Assembly (NCBI GenBank): GCA_035551995.1
Contig: DASZME010000032.1
Coordinates: 49,853-113,852, forward strand
Direction: 5' to 3'
Origin: RYN-428 sp035551995
GTDB lineage: Bacteria; Planctomycetota; Phycisphaerae; Tepidisphaerales; Tepidisphaeraceae
Length of the DNA: 64,000 nt
Of this stretch, positions 1 to 8,318 are shown piece after piece. How positions within the stretch are numbered: the stretch's first letter is position 1; the number at the start of each line of letters is the position of its first letter. The position numbers and the translations under genes were made by a program. Below the pieces are notes generated by a model, which was not told the DNA's origin, did no database searches, and was given only the letters and a program-made list of their open reading frames with translations.

Positions 1-776
1 TTCACCAGCAGCGCCCACGGAACCTCGCGCCCTTCGACCAGCGACTGATACATGCCAAAAACATCGCTGCCCCATTGCGGCTCATATGTGCATAGAGAGC
101 CCGGCGCATGCAGAATACAAGGGTGAACGAGCCACCCGGTGCCGGGCTTGAGGCGGTAGGCTTTGGATAAATCGAGAATGCCGTTGTCGCCTTTGTTCCA
201 ATCTTCAAGCGTCTTGCGAACTTGCGCCTTGGTCGTCCCCGGCTCAAACCCCATGAACGTGTAGGGGAAATTATTGCCGACGTTATTATGTTGCGGCGGG
301 AAGTAATAACTCTCCGGTTTTCCTTCCTGACCCACCAGCTTCGCCTGCGCCACGCTCTGATGCATGTGATGCGGGATCGGTCCCATGTTGTCGAAGAACT
401 TGGAATAAACCGGCCATTTCTTGTACTTGCGAAAGATCGATGCCCCGATCAACTGCTCGCCGGCCTCCTGCACCGCGTCCGCCAACGTAAACCGCTGGCC
501 ATCGGATATGACATAGCTCAGCCCCTCGTCCGGCGTGCGGTTGTCGTTTGCGCATATTGTGGTCGAAGCGAACCAGCGCTCATCGATTCCGCCACGGTTA
601 AGCCCAAACGCGTAAAGATCATCCGGGTGCAGCTTCAGACGCTTGCCCGGCTGAAGGAACGATCGCGGCACCCAACACGGCGCCAGGCGGAGAAGACCGC
701 CGCCCTCCTGTAACGCGGCATCCAGAGCGGAACGAACATTGGACGAAACGGTCTTGAGATTTTTCACGGTTGGCAT
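1..776 (-). CDS. Mannose-6-phosphate isomerase-like cupin protein (C-terminus outside window)
   Basis: The frame stays open from an ATG at 776 to the window edge (258 codons), so the stop lies outside. An AGGAAG ribosome site precedes the ATG. Cupin signatures are visible: HHMH at residues 136-139, GKPESYYF at about 152-159 and HPCILHAPG at about 218-226, which are the metal-binding His/Glu positions expected in type I phosphomannose-isomerase-like cupins. The likely role is aldose-ketose isomerisation of a sugar or sugar phosphate in the cytoplasm, but the substrate cannot be read from the sequence. There is no signal peptide. It diverges from nnrD with a 190-bp gap. The family call is moderate; a non-catalytic cupin is possible. 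Confidence 0.7.
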   Translation of the reverse strand, partial: MPTVKNLKTVSSNVRSALDAALQEGGGLLRLAPCWVPRSFLQPGKRLKLHPDDLYAFGLNRGGIDERWFASTTICANDNRTPDEGLSYVISDGQRFTLADAVQEAGEQLIGASIFRKYKKWPVYSKFFDNMGPIPHHMHQSVAQAKLVGQEGKPESYYFPPQHNNVGNNFPYTFMGFEPGTTKAQVRKTLEDWNKGDNGILDLSKAYRLKPGTGWLVHPCILHAPGSLCTYEPQWGSDVFGMYQSLVEGREVPWALLV

Positions 777-966
777 GATGAATCGCTTCCTCGACAATTG
801 ATGATGGTCCCCGGCTGATGCGGGGCTGCGAGAAAATTTACCCGCGATAGGGCGCAATGGAAATAGGCCGCTTCGAGTGACGCCGAAAGCGTCTTTTTTT
901 CCATTGCTGGCTGGTCAGTTTGGCTGGGCAGGTGCAATATTTTCAAAGATCCCGATACTCCAGCCC

Positions 967-1824
967 ATGAAGAAAATCACGCAACTTCCACTTCTTCCGC
1001 TTCGTCCGGTCGATGGCCATAAGGGCCTGTTCGGCCGGGTGCTGATCGTCGGCGGCAATGATGAGATGGTCGGGGCGCCGGTGCTCGCCGGTACTTCCGC
1101 GCTGCGCATGGGCGCGGGGTTGGTGCAGATCGCCGTGCCCAGGTCGATTCTCGCCGCGGCCATTTCCGTTACGCCGGAGTTGATCGGGTTAGGGTTGGGA
1201 ACCGCGTCCGCCGACAAGCGACTGCTCGAAGCCGGGGGAAAGGCGGACGCCATCGTCATCGGCCCGGGCCTTGGGCAATCGCCGCGGGCCAAGGCTCGGC
1301 TTCTTCGTCTCGTTCGCCTTCCTAAGCCGATGGTGGTTGACGCCGACGGTCTCAACATGCTGGCGGCGGGGAAAAAGTGGCCGGCTTTTTTCAAGGCCGA
1401 GGCGGTTCTTACGCCGCATCCGGGGGAGATGTCGCGGCTTGGAACGCTGTTCGGCCGTACCGAAGTTCCAAAAGACCAACATGGCCGAATCGATATCGCC
1501 GTCGAGGCCGCAAAAACATTTGGGCAGACGATTGTTCTCAAAGGCGGCGGCACGGTCGTGACCGACGGAACGCGCGTCTATGTCAACACGACCGGCGACA
1601 GCAGCTTATCCAAGGCCGGGACGGGCGATATTCTCAGCGGCATCATCGGGACATTGCTTTCGGAAAAGATGGATGGGTTTGACGCCGCCTGCGCCGGCGT
1701 CTGGCTGCACGGGCGCGCGGGCGAGTTGGCGGGACAGCGGTTGGGGATGCGGTGCGTACTTGGCGCCGACGTGATCGACCACATACACGTCGCGATCAAT
1801 CAGTATCCCAACCTTCCGGGGTGA
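967..1824 (+). CDS. nnrD: ADP-dependent NAD(P)H-hydrate dehydratase
   Basis: 285 aa, the length of the stand-alone dehydratase domain (ribokinase-like fold); the NnrE epimerase domain is absent. It repairs damaged (hydrated) NADH and NADPH using ADP. Visible motifs are GGNDEMVGAP (29-38), the ALRMGAGLV segment, DADGLN (125-130), TPHPGE (149-154), LKGGGTVVTDG (191-201) and the catalytic GTGD (218-221) followed by a glycine-rich helix start. I chose the ATG at 967 because the N-terminus then begins at the usual conserved leader; the frame is open further up to 877 but those residues look non-coding. It is probably monocistronic, with a secreted-protein gene 60 bp downstream. Confidence 0.9.
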   Translation: MKKITQLPLLPLRPVDGHKGLFGRVLIVGGNDEMVGAPVLAGTSALRMGAGLVQIAVPRSILAAAISVTPELIGLGLGTASADKRLLEAGGKADAIVIGPGLGQSPRAKARLLRLVRLPKPMVVDADGLNMLAAGKKWPAFFKAEAVLTPHPGEMSRLGTLFGRTEVPKDQHGRIDIAVEAAKTFGQTIVLKGGGTVVTDGTRVYVNTTGDSSLSKAGTGDILSGIIGTLLSEKMDGFDAACAGVWLHGRAGELAGQRLGMRCVLGADVIDHIHVAINQYPNLPG

Positions 1825-1836
1825 CGGCGCACGCGG

Positions 1837-1842
1837 TATAAT
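1837..1842 (+). promoter_or_regulatory. Possible -10 box (TATAAT) for the gene at 1886
   Basis: A perfect TATAAT lies 43 bp before the ATG at 1886, just after the nnrD stop. The -35 region is poor: no TTGACA-like hexamer is found at 16-18 bp. The call rests on the hexamer and position only. Confidence 0.35.
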
Positions 1843-1885
1843 CAACTCGTTGCCCGCCGACGCCCATTTGACATGGAGAATAACG

Positions 1886-2878
1886 ATGTCGCTCCCGACT
1901 CCACGGTGGCTCCTGCTTGGCGTAGTCTGCTTTGCCGGTCCGATCGTTGCCGCCGAAGATTCGTCATCCGCGCCCAGCGCGGGCGCAAAACATAGCGCCG
2001 TCGGCGAGGCGGTCGGAACGCGGGAATGGCATCTCAACGATTACCTGGCCGGCACTCCCGAGCACATCCGCTCCACGTTGAACGGCGAAGTCGAACGCCT
2101 GATTGGCCGCATCAAGGAAGCGCAAGGCGAGATCAAACGCGCCCATGCGGATTGCGAAACGGATGCGAAGGTCGCCGTGGACCAACTGCATGCGAGCGCG
2201 GCATACAAACAGACCGTCGCCGAAAGAAAACAGGCCGAGGCGGACCTGGCGGCCGCGCGCGCAGGAGGCTCTGCCGAAGATCGCATGTCGGCGAGTTCTC
2301 GCTTTAACAAGTCCCGTTTCGCAATCGAAAAAATGGAGAAGGACGCCATCGTGAATTGCAAGCCGTTGCTGGACGATCAGCGCCGCGCTTACGAACTCGG
2401 ACACGAAGTGAAGCGGCTGCAGGAAGCCCTGGACAAAGCGACAAAATGGCGAACTGAGCTTCTGGAGGCCGTCAGAAATACGTTTGCCCTGAGGTTGCCG
2501 GTCGATGTGGGCTCGGAAGGCATTCTTCCCCGGGCCGAGGTGGAAACCGTTTTAGACGGCGATCACGTTTTGATGAATTTCGAGGCATGGTCCACCAAGG
2601 GGCCGGGAAAAGAAAAGGAAGGCCTCACCAGTTTTTCGATCGTCACCAAAAAAGTTCGACTCTTGCTCAGCGGCGTCGATACCAAGGGGATGAAGCAGGG
2701 GGACCAGAAGAATTTCGATCGATCGTTCGTGATCGCCGACAAGACCGCCGACGGCGCCGGCACAGTGTACGTCGCAGTGCCCAAGGCAACGGATGTGGAC
2801 AAATTATTGGACGCCATCGTTCCGCTGCGCGATTCACTTACCGGTTCGCAAAACGTGAAGAGCGACAAAGCCGACTGA
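1886..2878 (+). CDS. Secreted coiled-coil protein of unknown function
   Basis: 330 aa. The start at 1886 gives a clean signal peptide (hydrophobic residues about 7-20, ending in IVAAED) and has GGAGA 7 bp upstream. Residues about 50-200 are rich in Ala, Glu, Lys, Arg and Gln with heptad character, so a coiled coil is likely. The C-terminal 120 residues look globular, with alternating beta-type sequence and a KxFDRSFVIADK stretch. Cysteines occur in the helical part. No known family is recognised. It is probably exported to the periplasm. The neighbours (nnrD upstream, a SYLF lipoprotein convergent downstream) give no functional link. Confidence 0.7.
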   Translation: MSLPTPRWLLLGVVCFAGPIVAAEDSSSAPSAGAKHSAVGEAVGTREWHLNDYLAGTPEHIRSTLNGEVERLIGRIKEAQGEIKRAHADCETDAKVAVDQLHASAAYKQTVAERKQAEADLAAARAGGSAEDRMSASSRFNKSRFAIEKMEKDAIVNCKPLLDDQRRAYELGHEVKRLQEALDKATKWRTELLEAVRNTFALRLPVDVGSEGILPRAEVETVLDGDHVLMNFEAWSTKGPGKEKEGLTSFSIVTKKVRLLLSGVDTKGMKQGDQKNFDRSFVIADKTADGAGTVYVAVPKATDVDKLLDAIVPLRDSLTGSQNVKSDKAD

Positions 2879-2950
2879 GGCTGGCCAATCTGGCGGACGC
2901 GATCGCTTAGTTAGAATGCTCACCGTCGTATCGAATCTCCGCGTTTAGCG

Positions 2951-3119
2951 CAATACGATCCACTAAGAAGATTGAGTTGAACGCCGAGACGCCGAGATAA
3001 AAAAGATAAGAAAAGCAAAAACTCACTGTTTTTGATGACCAATTTCAGATTCTCTCGTTCTTCTTTTCTTCTCTGAATTCTCGGCGTTCATACCCCTTCG
3101 TCTTAAGTGAACCGTATTG
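2951..3119. mobile_element. MITE-like element with terminal inverted repeats, copy A
   Basis: 169 bp, no coding capacity. The left end CAATACGATCCACTAAGAAG and the reverse complement of the right end (CAATACGGTTCACTTAAGAC) form imperfect terminal inverted repeats, and the inner arms also pair (AACGCCGAGACGCCGAG against CTCGGCGTTC). GTTTAGCG occurs directly at 2943-2950 and again at 3121-3128, consistent with a target-site duplication inside a REP-like element. A close copy lies at 57611-57787. Confidence 0.7.
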
Positions 3120-3185
3120 TGTTTAGCGGCCGCGCTCGCGGGGCGTGTTTTTGCGACCAGCGCTCAACATTATTCAAAAACGCTA
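3120..3185 (-). repeat. REP-like palindromic repeat, interrupted copy
   Basis: The sequence GTTTAGCGG followed by a GCGCTCGCGGGGCG hairpin variant and ending near AAAAACGCTA matches the REP family found at 23802, 46491, 55921 and 57788. The 5' part of this copy lies to the left of the MITE, at about 2926-2950. Confidence 0.65.
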
Positions 3186-3212
3186 ATCAAACATCGCATC
3201 TTCCTACCAACA

Positions 3213-3242
3213 CAAAAAAAGGCGTCTCATTTCTGAGACGCC
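3213..3242 (-). terminator. Rho-independent terminator of the SYLF gene
   Basis: Read on the minus strand: a perfect 9-bp stem GGCGTCTCA/TGAGACGCC with a 4-base loop followed by a run of seven T. It lies 38 bp beyond the stop of the 3280-3840 gene. Confidence 0.9.
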
Positions 3243-3279
3243 CTTAACAACACTCGTTTATTCGGACCGTCAAAGCCAA

Positions 3280-3840
3280 TTACGAGTTATTGTTATGTTC
3301 CGTCGGCGTGAAGTGGAACTTCTGCCCGTTCACGGACACACCGGCCATCAATCCGCCTTTGGGAAGGATAAAGACCTTCACGCCGTTGGCGAAGTTCTTA
3401 TCCCCGGCGGCGCCGGACTTGATGATCGTCGCGCTTGCGTCGGCGCCGAATTCTATGCTGTTGTTGATCATGCGATTAAAGGCGTGGTCATCCTGAAACA
3501 CGATCAGCTCGCCGAAGGTATCGCCGCCCAATTGAACGCCGACGGAGGCTTGGTCAAGCGTGATTCGGCCAATGGGTTGGCCGTTGCGATACACGATGCC
3601 CTTGCCGCTGGCGCCGCCGACACCGATCGCCGCCGCCCCAATCTCGGGGAAGATGGCGTATCCGTAGGAGCTATTGACGACATCGGTCATCCACGGCATC
3701 TGGGCTTCCATTTTTTCCAATGTAACCTGACCGTCATCACGGAGAGCCACATGAGCCGCGGCCGAGCCTTGTGATGCCGAATCGCAGCCCATTGTCGCGG
3801 CCGCCAACACTGCCAATACGGGGAAGATGAGTCTACGCAT
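3280..3840 (-). CDS. SYLF (Ysc84-like) lipid-binding domain lipoprotein
   Basis: 186 aa. The N-terminus has a lipoprotein signal: MRR, a hydrophobic core and the lipobox ATMGC, with Cys at about residue 19, so it should be membrane-anchored outside the cytoplasm. The rest matches the SYLF domain: SSYGYAIFPEIG, then AAAIGVGGASGKG, VYRNGQPIG, a VQLGGDTF segment and a final GGLMAGVSVNGQKF. In eukaryotes this fold binds phosphoinositides and actin; in bacteria the role is unknown, probably membrane association. It is monocistronic with its own strong terminator downstream. Confidence 0.88.
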   Translation of the reverse strand: MRRLIFPVLAVLAAATMGCDSASQGSAAAHVALRDDGQVTLEKMEAQMPWMTDVVNSSYGYAIFPEIGAAAIGVGGASGKGIVYRNGQPIGRITLDQASVGVQLGGDTFGELIVFQDDHAFNRMINNSIEFGADASATIIKSGAAGDKNFANGVKVFILPKGGLMAGVSVNGQKFHFTPTEHNNNS

Positions 3841-3990
3841 GGGAATTTCTCCAACAAATTTGTGCGTATGTCAGGTCTTATAAACGACCCGGTCCGTCGG
3901 ACATCGACGAGCACACTCGCATACGCTTATTGTTGAGAAGGGTAAACAAACAGTGTGCCGCGCATCGGTTTCCGGCGCGGCTAAGGCGGG

Positions 3991-4416
3991 TTATTTTACG
4001 AGGTGGGATCGGATCAGCATGAGGTCTTCGGCCGTCGGTTCGGCCAGCGCAAGCTCCGGACGATCGATCACAGTGGTGAATTCCGCGCCGTATTGGATCA
4101 GCGGAGGCGTGAGCATCTTAAAGTGGATAATTCGGCACTTGATCGCGACATGATTGCCGTTGGTCGCTTCCAACCGCACGAAAAATGTCGCCCCGACCGG
4201 GAGTTCTTCGGAGAAAACGAAGGACATTCCCCGCGTCGACAGGTCGATCATATCGACGACGAACGTCGCTCCGGGAGCATCGGCGGTCCCGAGCGTGATC
4301 GACAGATGACAAGGGTGCGGAATTCGCGGCGAACGCCGGACCTCCGACCTGAACCCATCGTCCTGAATCGTCTGAATCAGCGCAATGATCTCGGCAAATT
4401 GTTCCGGTGACAGCAT
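3991..4416 (-). CDS. PilZ domain protein
   Basis: 141 aa, cytoplasmic. The PilZ c-di-GMP signature is present: RRSPRI at about residues 27-32 (RxxxR type) and DLSTRGMSF at about 57-65 (DxSxxG type), followed by the expected beta-barrel strands. An N-terminal helix of about 20 residues precedes the domain. It probably binds c-di-GMP and acts through protein contacts. The downstream gene on the same strand (4468-5478) lies upstream in transcription, with a 51-bp gap, but is metabolic and likely unrelated. Two further PilZ genes lie at 12506 and 13042. Confidence 0.85.
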   Translation of the reverse strand: MLSPEQFAEIIALIQTIQDDGFRSEVRRSPRIPHPCHLSITLGTADAPGATFVVDMIDLSTRGMSFVFSEELPVGATFFVRLEATNGNHVAIKCRIIHFKMLTPPLIQYGAEFTTVIDRPELALAEPTAEDLMLIRSHLVK

Positions 4417-4467
4417 GGCTAAAGGGCATATCGACCGGCCGGACGAGCGACTTCATTTCCGACGTAT

Positions 4468-5478
4468 TTATTTCAATTTGGCGATAATCGCGTCGGCGAA
4501 CTGCTCTGTTCCGGCTGTACCGCCAAGGTCGCGGGTGAGCGTCTTTCCCTCGACGAGGACCGCTTCATACGCCTGGCGAAGTTTCTGTGAAATCGTTTCT
4601 TCATGCAGGTAGCGAAGCATCATGGTCGCGCTGACGATCAGCGCGAGCGGGTTGGCCACGCCTTTCCCAGCGATATCAGGCGCGCTGCCATGAACCGCTT
4701 CGAAGACGGCGATGTTATCCCCCAGGTTGGCCCCGCCGACCACGCCCAGCCCGCCGACCAGGCCGGCGCACAGGTCGCTGATCAGGTCTCCATACAGATT
4801 TTCCATCAGGAGCACGTCAAATCGCGTCGGGTCCTGCACGAGCTTCATGCACCCGGCGTCGACGATCAACTCCTCATATTCTATATTCGGATATTCGTCT
4901 TCATAAATTTTCCGGGCGCACGCCAGGAACAGGCCATCGGTCATTTTCATAATGTTGGCTTTATGAAAGACCGTGATCTTGCGGCGATGAAACCGCGTCG
5001 CATACCTGAAGGCAAAGCGAGCGATGCGCGTGCAAGCCGCCTCGCTGGCGACCTTCAAACTGGTGACCACGCCCGGCACGACTTCATTTTCGATCCCGCT
5101 GTAAAGGCCCTCGGTGTTTTCGCGAAGGATGACCAGATCGACGCCGGTGTAGCGCGTCGCCACACCGCCGAGGCTGACGACCGGCCGGACCGCCGCGTAT
5201 AGGTTCAGTTTCTTGCGAAGCTGCACGTTGACGCTGGAAAACCCTTTGCCGACAGGCGTGGTGACGGGCCCCTTGAGGGCGACTTTGTGCGCTTCGATCG
5301 CCGCGAGGGTGCGCAGCGGGAGGACGTTGTCGTGCCCCTGCTCCACCGCCGACGCCCCGGCGGGCAGCTCGACCCATTCGACGCTAAACCCCGCCGCATC
5401 AAGCACGCGCTTCGTGGCGGCCGTCACTTCGGGGCCGATGCCGTCGCCTTCGATCAATACAACTGTATGTTTTGCCAT
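4468..5478 (-). CDS. NAD-dependent isocitrate dehydrogenase family protein
   Basis: 336 aa, standard length for the short NAD-type isocitrate/isopropylmalate dehydrogenases. Family motifs are clear: LIEGDGIGPEV near the N-terminus, RENTEGLYSG, VFHKANIMKMTDGLF, DAGCMKLVQDP, ENLYGDLISDLCAGLVGG and HGSAPDIAGKGVANP. The HKANIMK and NLYGDLISDLCAGL forms fit NAD-isocitrate dehydrogenase (TCA cycle, oxidative decarboxylation to 2-oxoglutarate) better than LeuB. Homoisocitrate or tartrate dehydrogenase remain possible. Start at ATG 5478. Confidence 0.85.
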   Translation of the reverse strand: MAKHTVVLIEGDGIGPEVTAATKRVLDAAGFSVEWVELPAGASAVEQGHDNVLPLRTLAAIEAHKVALKGPVTTPVGKGFSSVNVQLRKKLNLYAAVRPVVSLGGVATRYTGVDLVILRENTEGLYSGIENEVVPGVVTSLKVASEAACTRIARFAFRYATRFHRRKITVFHKANIMKMTDGLFLACARKIYEDEYPNIEYEELIVDAGCMKLVQDPTRFDVLLMENLYGDLISDLCAGLVGGLGVVGGANLGDNIAVFEAVHGSAPDIAGKGVANPLALIVSATMMLRYLHEETISQKLRQAYEAVLVEGKTLTRDLGGTAGTEQFADAIIAKLK

Positions 5479-5625
5479 CGAGTTATGCCGCTCCTTGCCG
5501 GTCGCGCTCCAAGATCGGGATTATACCGCCATCGCAAAAAAATTCGCGTGCGGCATTTAGAGCCAAGTCGTCGTGATGCGTCACATCGTGATCGAACCCG
5601 GTCTGCGGTTCGCTATCGCCATGCC

Positions 5626-6153
5626 ATGAACCGATGGCTATGCCTTTGCGTCGTGGTGATTGCCGCCGGATGTGCCGCCCCATTGCGGCCGGGGGCGTTC
5701 GCCGACACCGCGCCCGCGTTCGATCCCATTACATTCTGGACCGGGCGCACGGCCTCCTGGGGCGTGATGGAAAATCGAGGCGGCGCGCCCACCGCCATCG
5801 TGGTAACCACCACCGACGGGACCGCCGACGGCGCCGATCGACTTCACATGATCCAGTATGTCGTCATCGGCGGGAAACAAACCGTCCGCGATTGGCACAT
5901 CCGCCGCCTCGGCGATGGACGGTTCGAAGCGACCGCCAACGACATGGTCGGCGCCGCGACGGGCCTGGCGAGCGGCCGCACGTTTCACTGGACGTGGGTC
6001 CTGGCGACCAAGCCGGGCGACGCTTTGCGAGATGTCGCGATGGAGCAGTGGATGTACCTGGCCGACGACGGCACGCTGATGAACCGCACGATCATCACCA
6101 AGCTCGGCGTGCGCCTCGCGGAAGTCAGCGAACAGTTCGTGCGCCGCCAGTAA
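5626..6153 (+). CDS. DUF3833 family lipoprotein
   Basis: 175 aa. The ATG at 5626 gives a lipoprotein signal (MNRW, hydrophobic core, lipobox AAGC). The mature part follows the DUF3833 pattern: FWTGRTASWGVMENRGG, then VRDWHIRRLGDGRFEATANDMVG split over residues about 85-107, and the closing MNRTIITKLGVRLAEVSEQF. Function is unknown; the protein should be a periplasmic, membrane-anchored beta-rich protein. It stands alone, convergent with dnaA (stop to stop gap of 18 bp). Confidence 0.75.
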   Translation: MNRWLCLCVVVIAAGCAAPLRPGAFADTAPAFDPITFWTGRTASWGVMENRGGAPTAIVVTTTDGTADGADRLHMIQYVVIGGKQTVRDWHIRRLGDGRFEATANDMVGAATGLASGRTFHWTWVLATKPGDALRDVAMEQWMYLADDGTLMNRTIITKLGVRLAEVSEQFVRRQ

Positions 6154-6171
6154 GGCGCCTCGCGAGACGGC

Positions 6172-7785
6172 TCATCCCAGCGCCCGGCTGTGTTCTTCCA
6201 ATCTTTGCAGCAGCTCCGACGCTTCTTCTTCGCGCTCGCCGATCGAGGTGTTCCACACGAGATTCAAGTTCTTTTGCACCGCCTTGTCGATCCGCTTGCA
6301 GGCGCTGATGACCGTGCTGTGATTTCGTTTTCCCATCCGCGAGCCGATCTCCGGAAAGCTCAGCGTGCCGGTCTTGCGTACGAGGAACATCGCCACGCTG
6401 CGGGCAAGGCTGATCGTTCGCTGGCGGTTGCCGGACATGAGGTCCTTCAACTCCAGGCCGAAGTAATTGCAGACCGCTTGCAGAATGCTGTCGAAGGCGA
6501 TCGGAGCCGAATTCTGGCGGTGCAGGTCGCCCAGGGCGGTCTGGGCGGCGGTGATGTCGGCGGCGCCGCCGGTGTGGCGGACGTGGGCGCTGATTCGCGT
6601 GATGGCGCCCTCCAGTTCCCGCACGTTTTGCGTTACCCGCCGGGCGATCCACGCGATCACCTCTTCGCCAAGGTTCAGCGACACGCGATCGCTCAGCGAC
6701 CGCAGAATGCTGCAGCGCGTCGCGTGGTTGGGCGGATCGACCCGCACGACCATGCCGCTGACAAAACGATTCACCAGCGATTCCCCGAATTCCTCGATGA
6801 GCTTCGGATGGCTGTCGCTGGCCATCACGACCTGTTTGCCCATCGCTTCGATGGCGTTAAACGTATGCAGGAATTCTTCCTGCGTGGCTTTTTTGCCGCC
6901 GAGGAAATGGACGTCGTCGATGACCAGTAGATCCAGATCCCGCATCTTTCGACGGAAGGCGTCCAGCTTGCTGTTGCGAAGGGCCGAGAGAAATTCGTTG
7001 GTGAATTCCTCGCCGGTCAGGTAGAGCCAGCGCTTGGCGGGGTGATGCGCGATAAACTTGCGACAGATGCCTTGCAACAAGTGGGTCTTGCCCAACCCGC
7101 ATGGGCCGTGGATGAACAGCGGATTATATTGCGAACCGGGAAATTCGGCGACATAGCAGGCGGCGTTGTAGGACAGTTGGTTGGTGGGGCCGACAATAAA
7201 TGTATCGAGGTTATGGCGAAGCTTGGGCCGGGCGTCGAAAGCCGAAGCGCCTGCGCCCTGGCCGCGCGATTCCGCCGCGGGGCGCTTGGGCGCGGAGGCC
7301 GGGTGGAGCGATCGCATCACCGGCGCGTCCAATTTGATGCTGATCGGCGAATCGTGCAATTCGATCGACGGCCTGGGCGCTTCAAGCGCCATCGCGGCGA
7401 CAGACTTGCCGTTTGAGTGGCCATCCCCATTTGCGTGGGCGTGGGTATCGCCGGTCGGACGGCTTTGGCCGGCCCCCCGCGCCGCCATGGCGTCGGTGGC
7501 GAAGAGTTCGGGCACGACGCTGAAGCGAACCGGAAGCGGGCACCCGAGGACTTCGTGGGCCGCTTCCTGAATCGGACGGGAAAAATTATTCCCGATCCAT
7601 TCGCTGATAAAATCGTTGGGAACCGCGATCTCCAGGCCGTCCTGGCGCAGATCCAATCGAGTTGAGTTGTTAAACCAAACGTGAAACCGTTGTTGTCCCA
7701 CCCGTTGCGCGATGGCGTCTGCCAATCGCGCAAGCTGTACGTCGTTAGCGCTGATGCAACTCACGACACGCTCCTTCCCAAGCAT
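6172..7785 (-). CDS. dnaA: Chromosomal replication initiator protein DnaA
   Basis: 537 aa, somewhat long because of an extended linker. Domain I is at about residues 12-85, a Gly/Pro/Ser/His-rich linker at about 90-185, the AAA+ domain from about 190 with Walker A GPCGLGKT (227-234) and Walker B LLVIDDVHFLGG (286-297), and the C-terminal DNA-binding domain with GKRNHSTVISACKRI, a variant of the GGRDHTTV signature. It binds DnaA boxes and opens the origin. The gene is followed by a DUF3833 lipoprotein, not by dnaN, which is usual in planctomycetes. A cluster of DnaA-box-like sites lies about 450-510 bp upstream. Confidence 0.97.
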   Translation of the reverse strand: MLGKERVVSCISANDVQLARLADAIAQRVGQQRFHVWFNNSTRLDLRQDGLEIAVPNDFISEWIGNNFSRPIQEAAHEVLGCPLPVRFSVVPELFATDAMAARGAGQSRPTGDTHAHANGDGHSNGKSVAAMALEAPRPSIELHDSPISIKLDAPVMRSLHPASAPKRPAAESRGQGAGASAFDARPKLRHNLDTFIVGPTNQLSYNAACYVAEFPGSQYNPLFIHGPCGLGKTHLLQGICRKFIAHHPAKRWLYLTGEEFTNEFLSALRNSKLDAFRRKMRDLDLLVIDDVHFLGGKKATQEEFLHTFNAIEAMGKQVVMASDSHPKLIEEFGESLVNRFVSGMVVRVDPPNHATRCSILRSLSDRVSLNLGEEVIAWIARRVTQNVRELEGAITRISAHVRHTGGAADITAAQTALGDLHRQNSAPIAFDSILQAVCNYFGLELKDLMSGNRQRTISLARSVAMFLVRKTGTLSFPEIGSRMGKRNHSTVISACKRIDKAVQKNLNLVWNTSIGEREEEASELLQRLEEHSRALG

Positions 7786-8318
7786 TGCCCGTCAATCGCC
7801 CGCTTCCGCTCGCACGCATGCGAATCGGATGCGGGAATCACGCCCCGGCAACTCCTCCATCCCGATACGCGGGAGAAGCCGACGAAAGGCCCAAGGTCCG
7901 CGTCAGCCTTGAGGCTACTCCCTCAAGGCAAAAACGTAGACGTAGGCATCCGTGCCTGGAAAGTCCATCCCTGTTTTTGTACCCGTCCTATAATGAATCG
8001 AATCGGGACAAGAGGTGCTATGACTCTAAAAACCTTGCATCGAAGACCCGCATTCCTGAAAAGGAATTGGTCGCGGCCTCCTTACCCGATTCTAAATCAT
8101 CCCTGAACTCGATGAAGTGCAAATCTTATCGAGAGCGAGATGAGTAACAAGAGCCAATTTATCTCTTTTGACATGCACAATGCCGTAACCACCGAAGGGA
8201 CATAGCGTCAGCACAGAAAAAAGATTCTTATCAACCGCTTATGCACAATACTATCGGACGCGTGGGCGAGATGTGGAGAAGTTTGTGGAAACAATCACAA
8301 AATGCCGATATGAGTTGT
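7786..8318. other. Intergenic region upstream of dnaA
   Basis: 533 bp with no convincing gene on either strand. The part from about 8130 to 8320 is clearly richer in A+T than the surrounding DNA and contains the DnaA-box-like cluster listed separately. The short open frames here have no family resemblance. Confidence 0.6.
8228..8292. other. oriC: Candidate replication origin (DnaA-box cluster)
   Basis: Four 9-mers close to TTATCCACA lie within 65 bp: TTATCAACC (8228-8236), TTATGCACA (8239-8247, one mismatch), TGTGGAGAA (8272-8280, reverse, one mismatch) and TGTGGAAAC (8284-8292, reverse, two mismatches). They face each other, sit in an A+T-rich gap and are on the dnaA upstream side. An alternative is DnaA autoregulation of dnaA rather than an origin. 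Confidence 0.5.

Noticed and set aside
2103..2404. Several overlapping open frames opposite the secreted coiled-coil protein
   Set aside because: They follow from the GC-rich codon use of the plus-strand gene and lack starts with ribosome sites.
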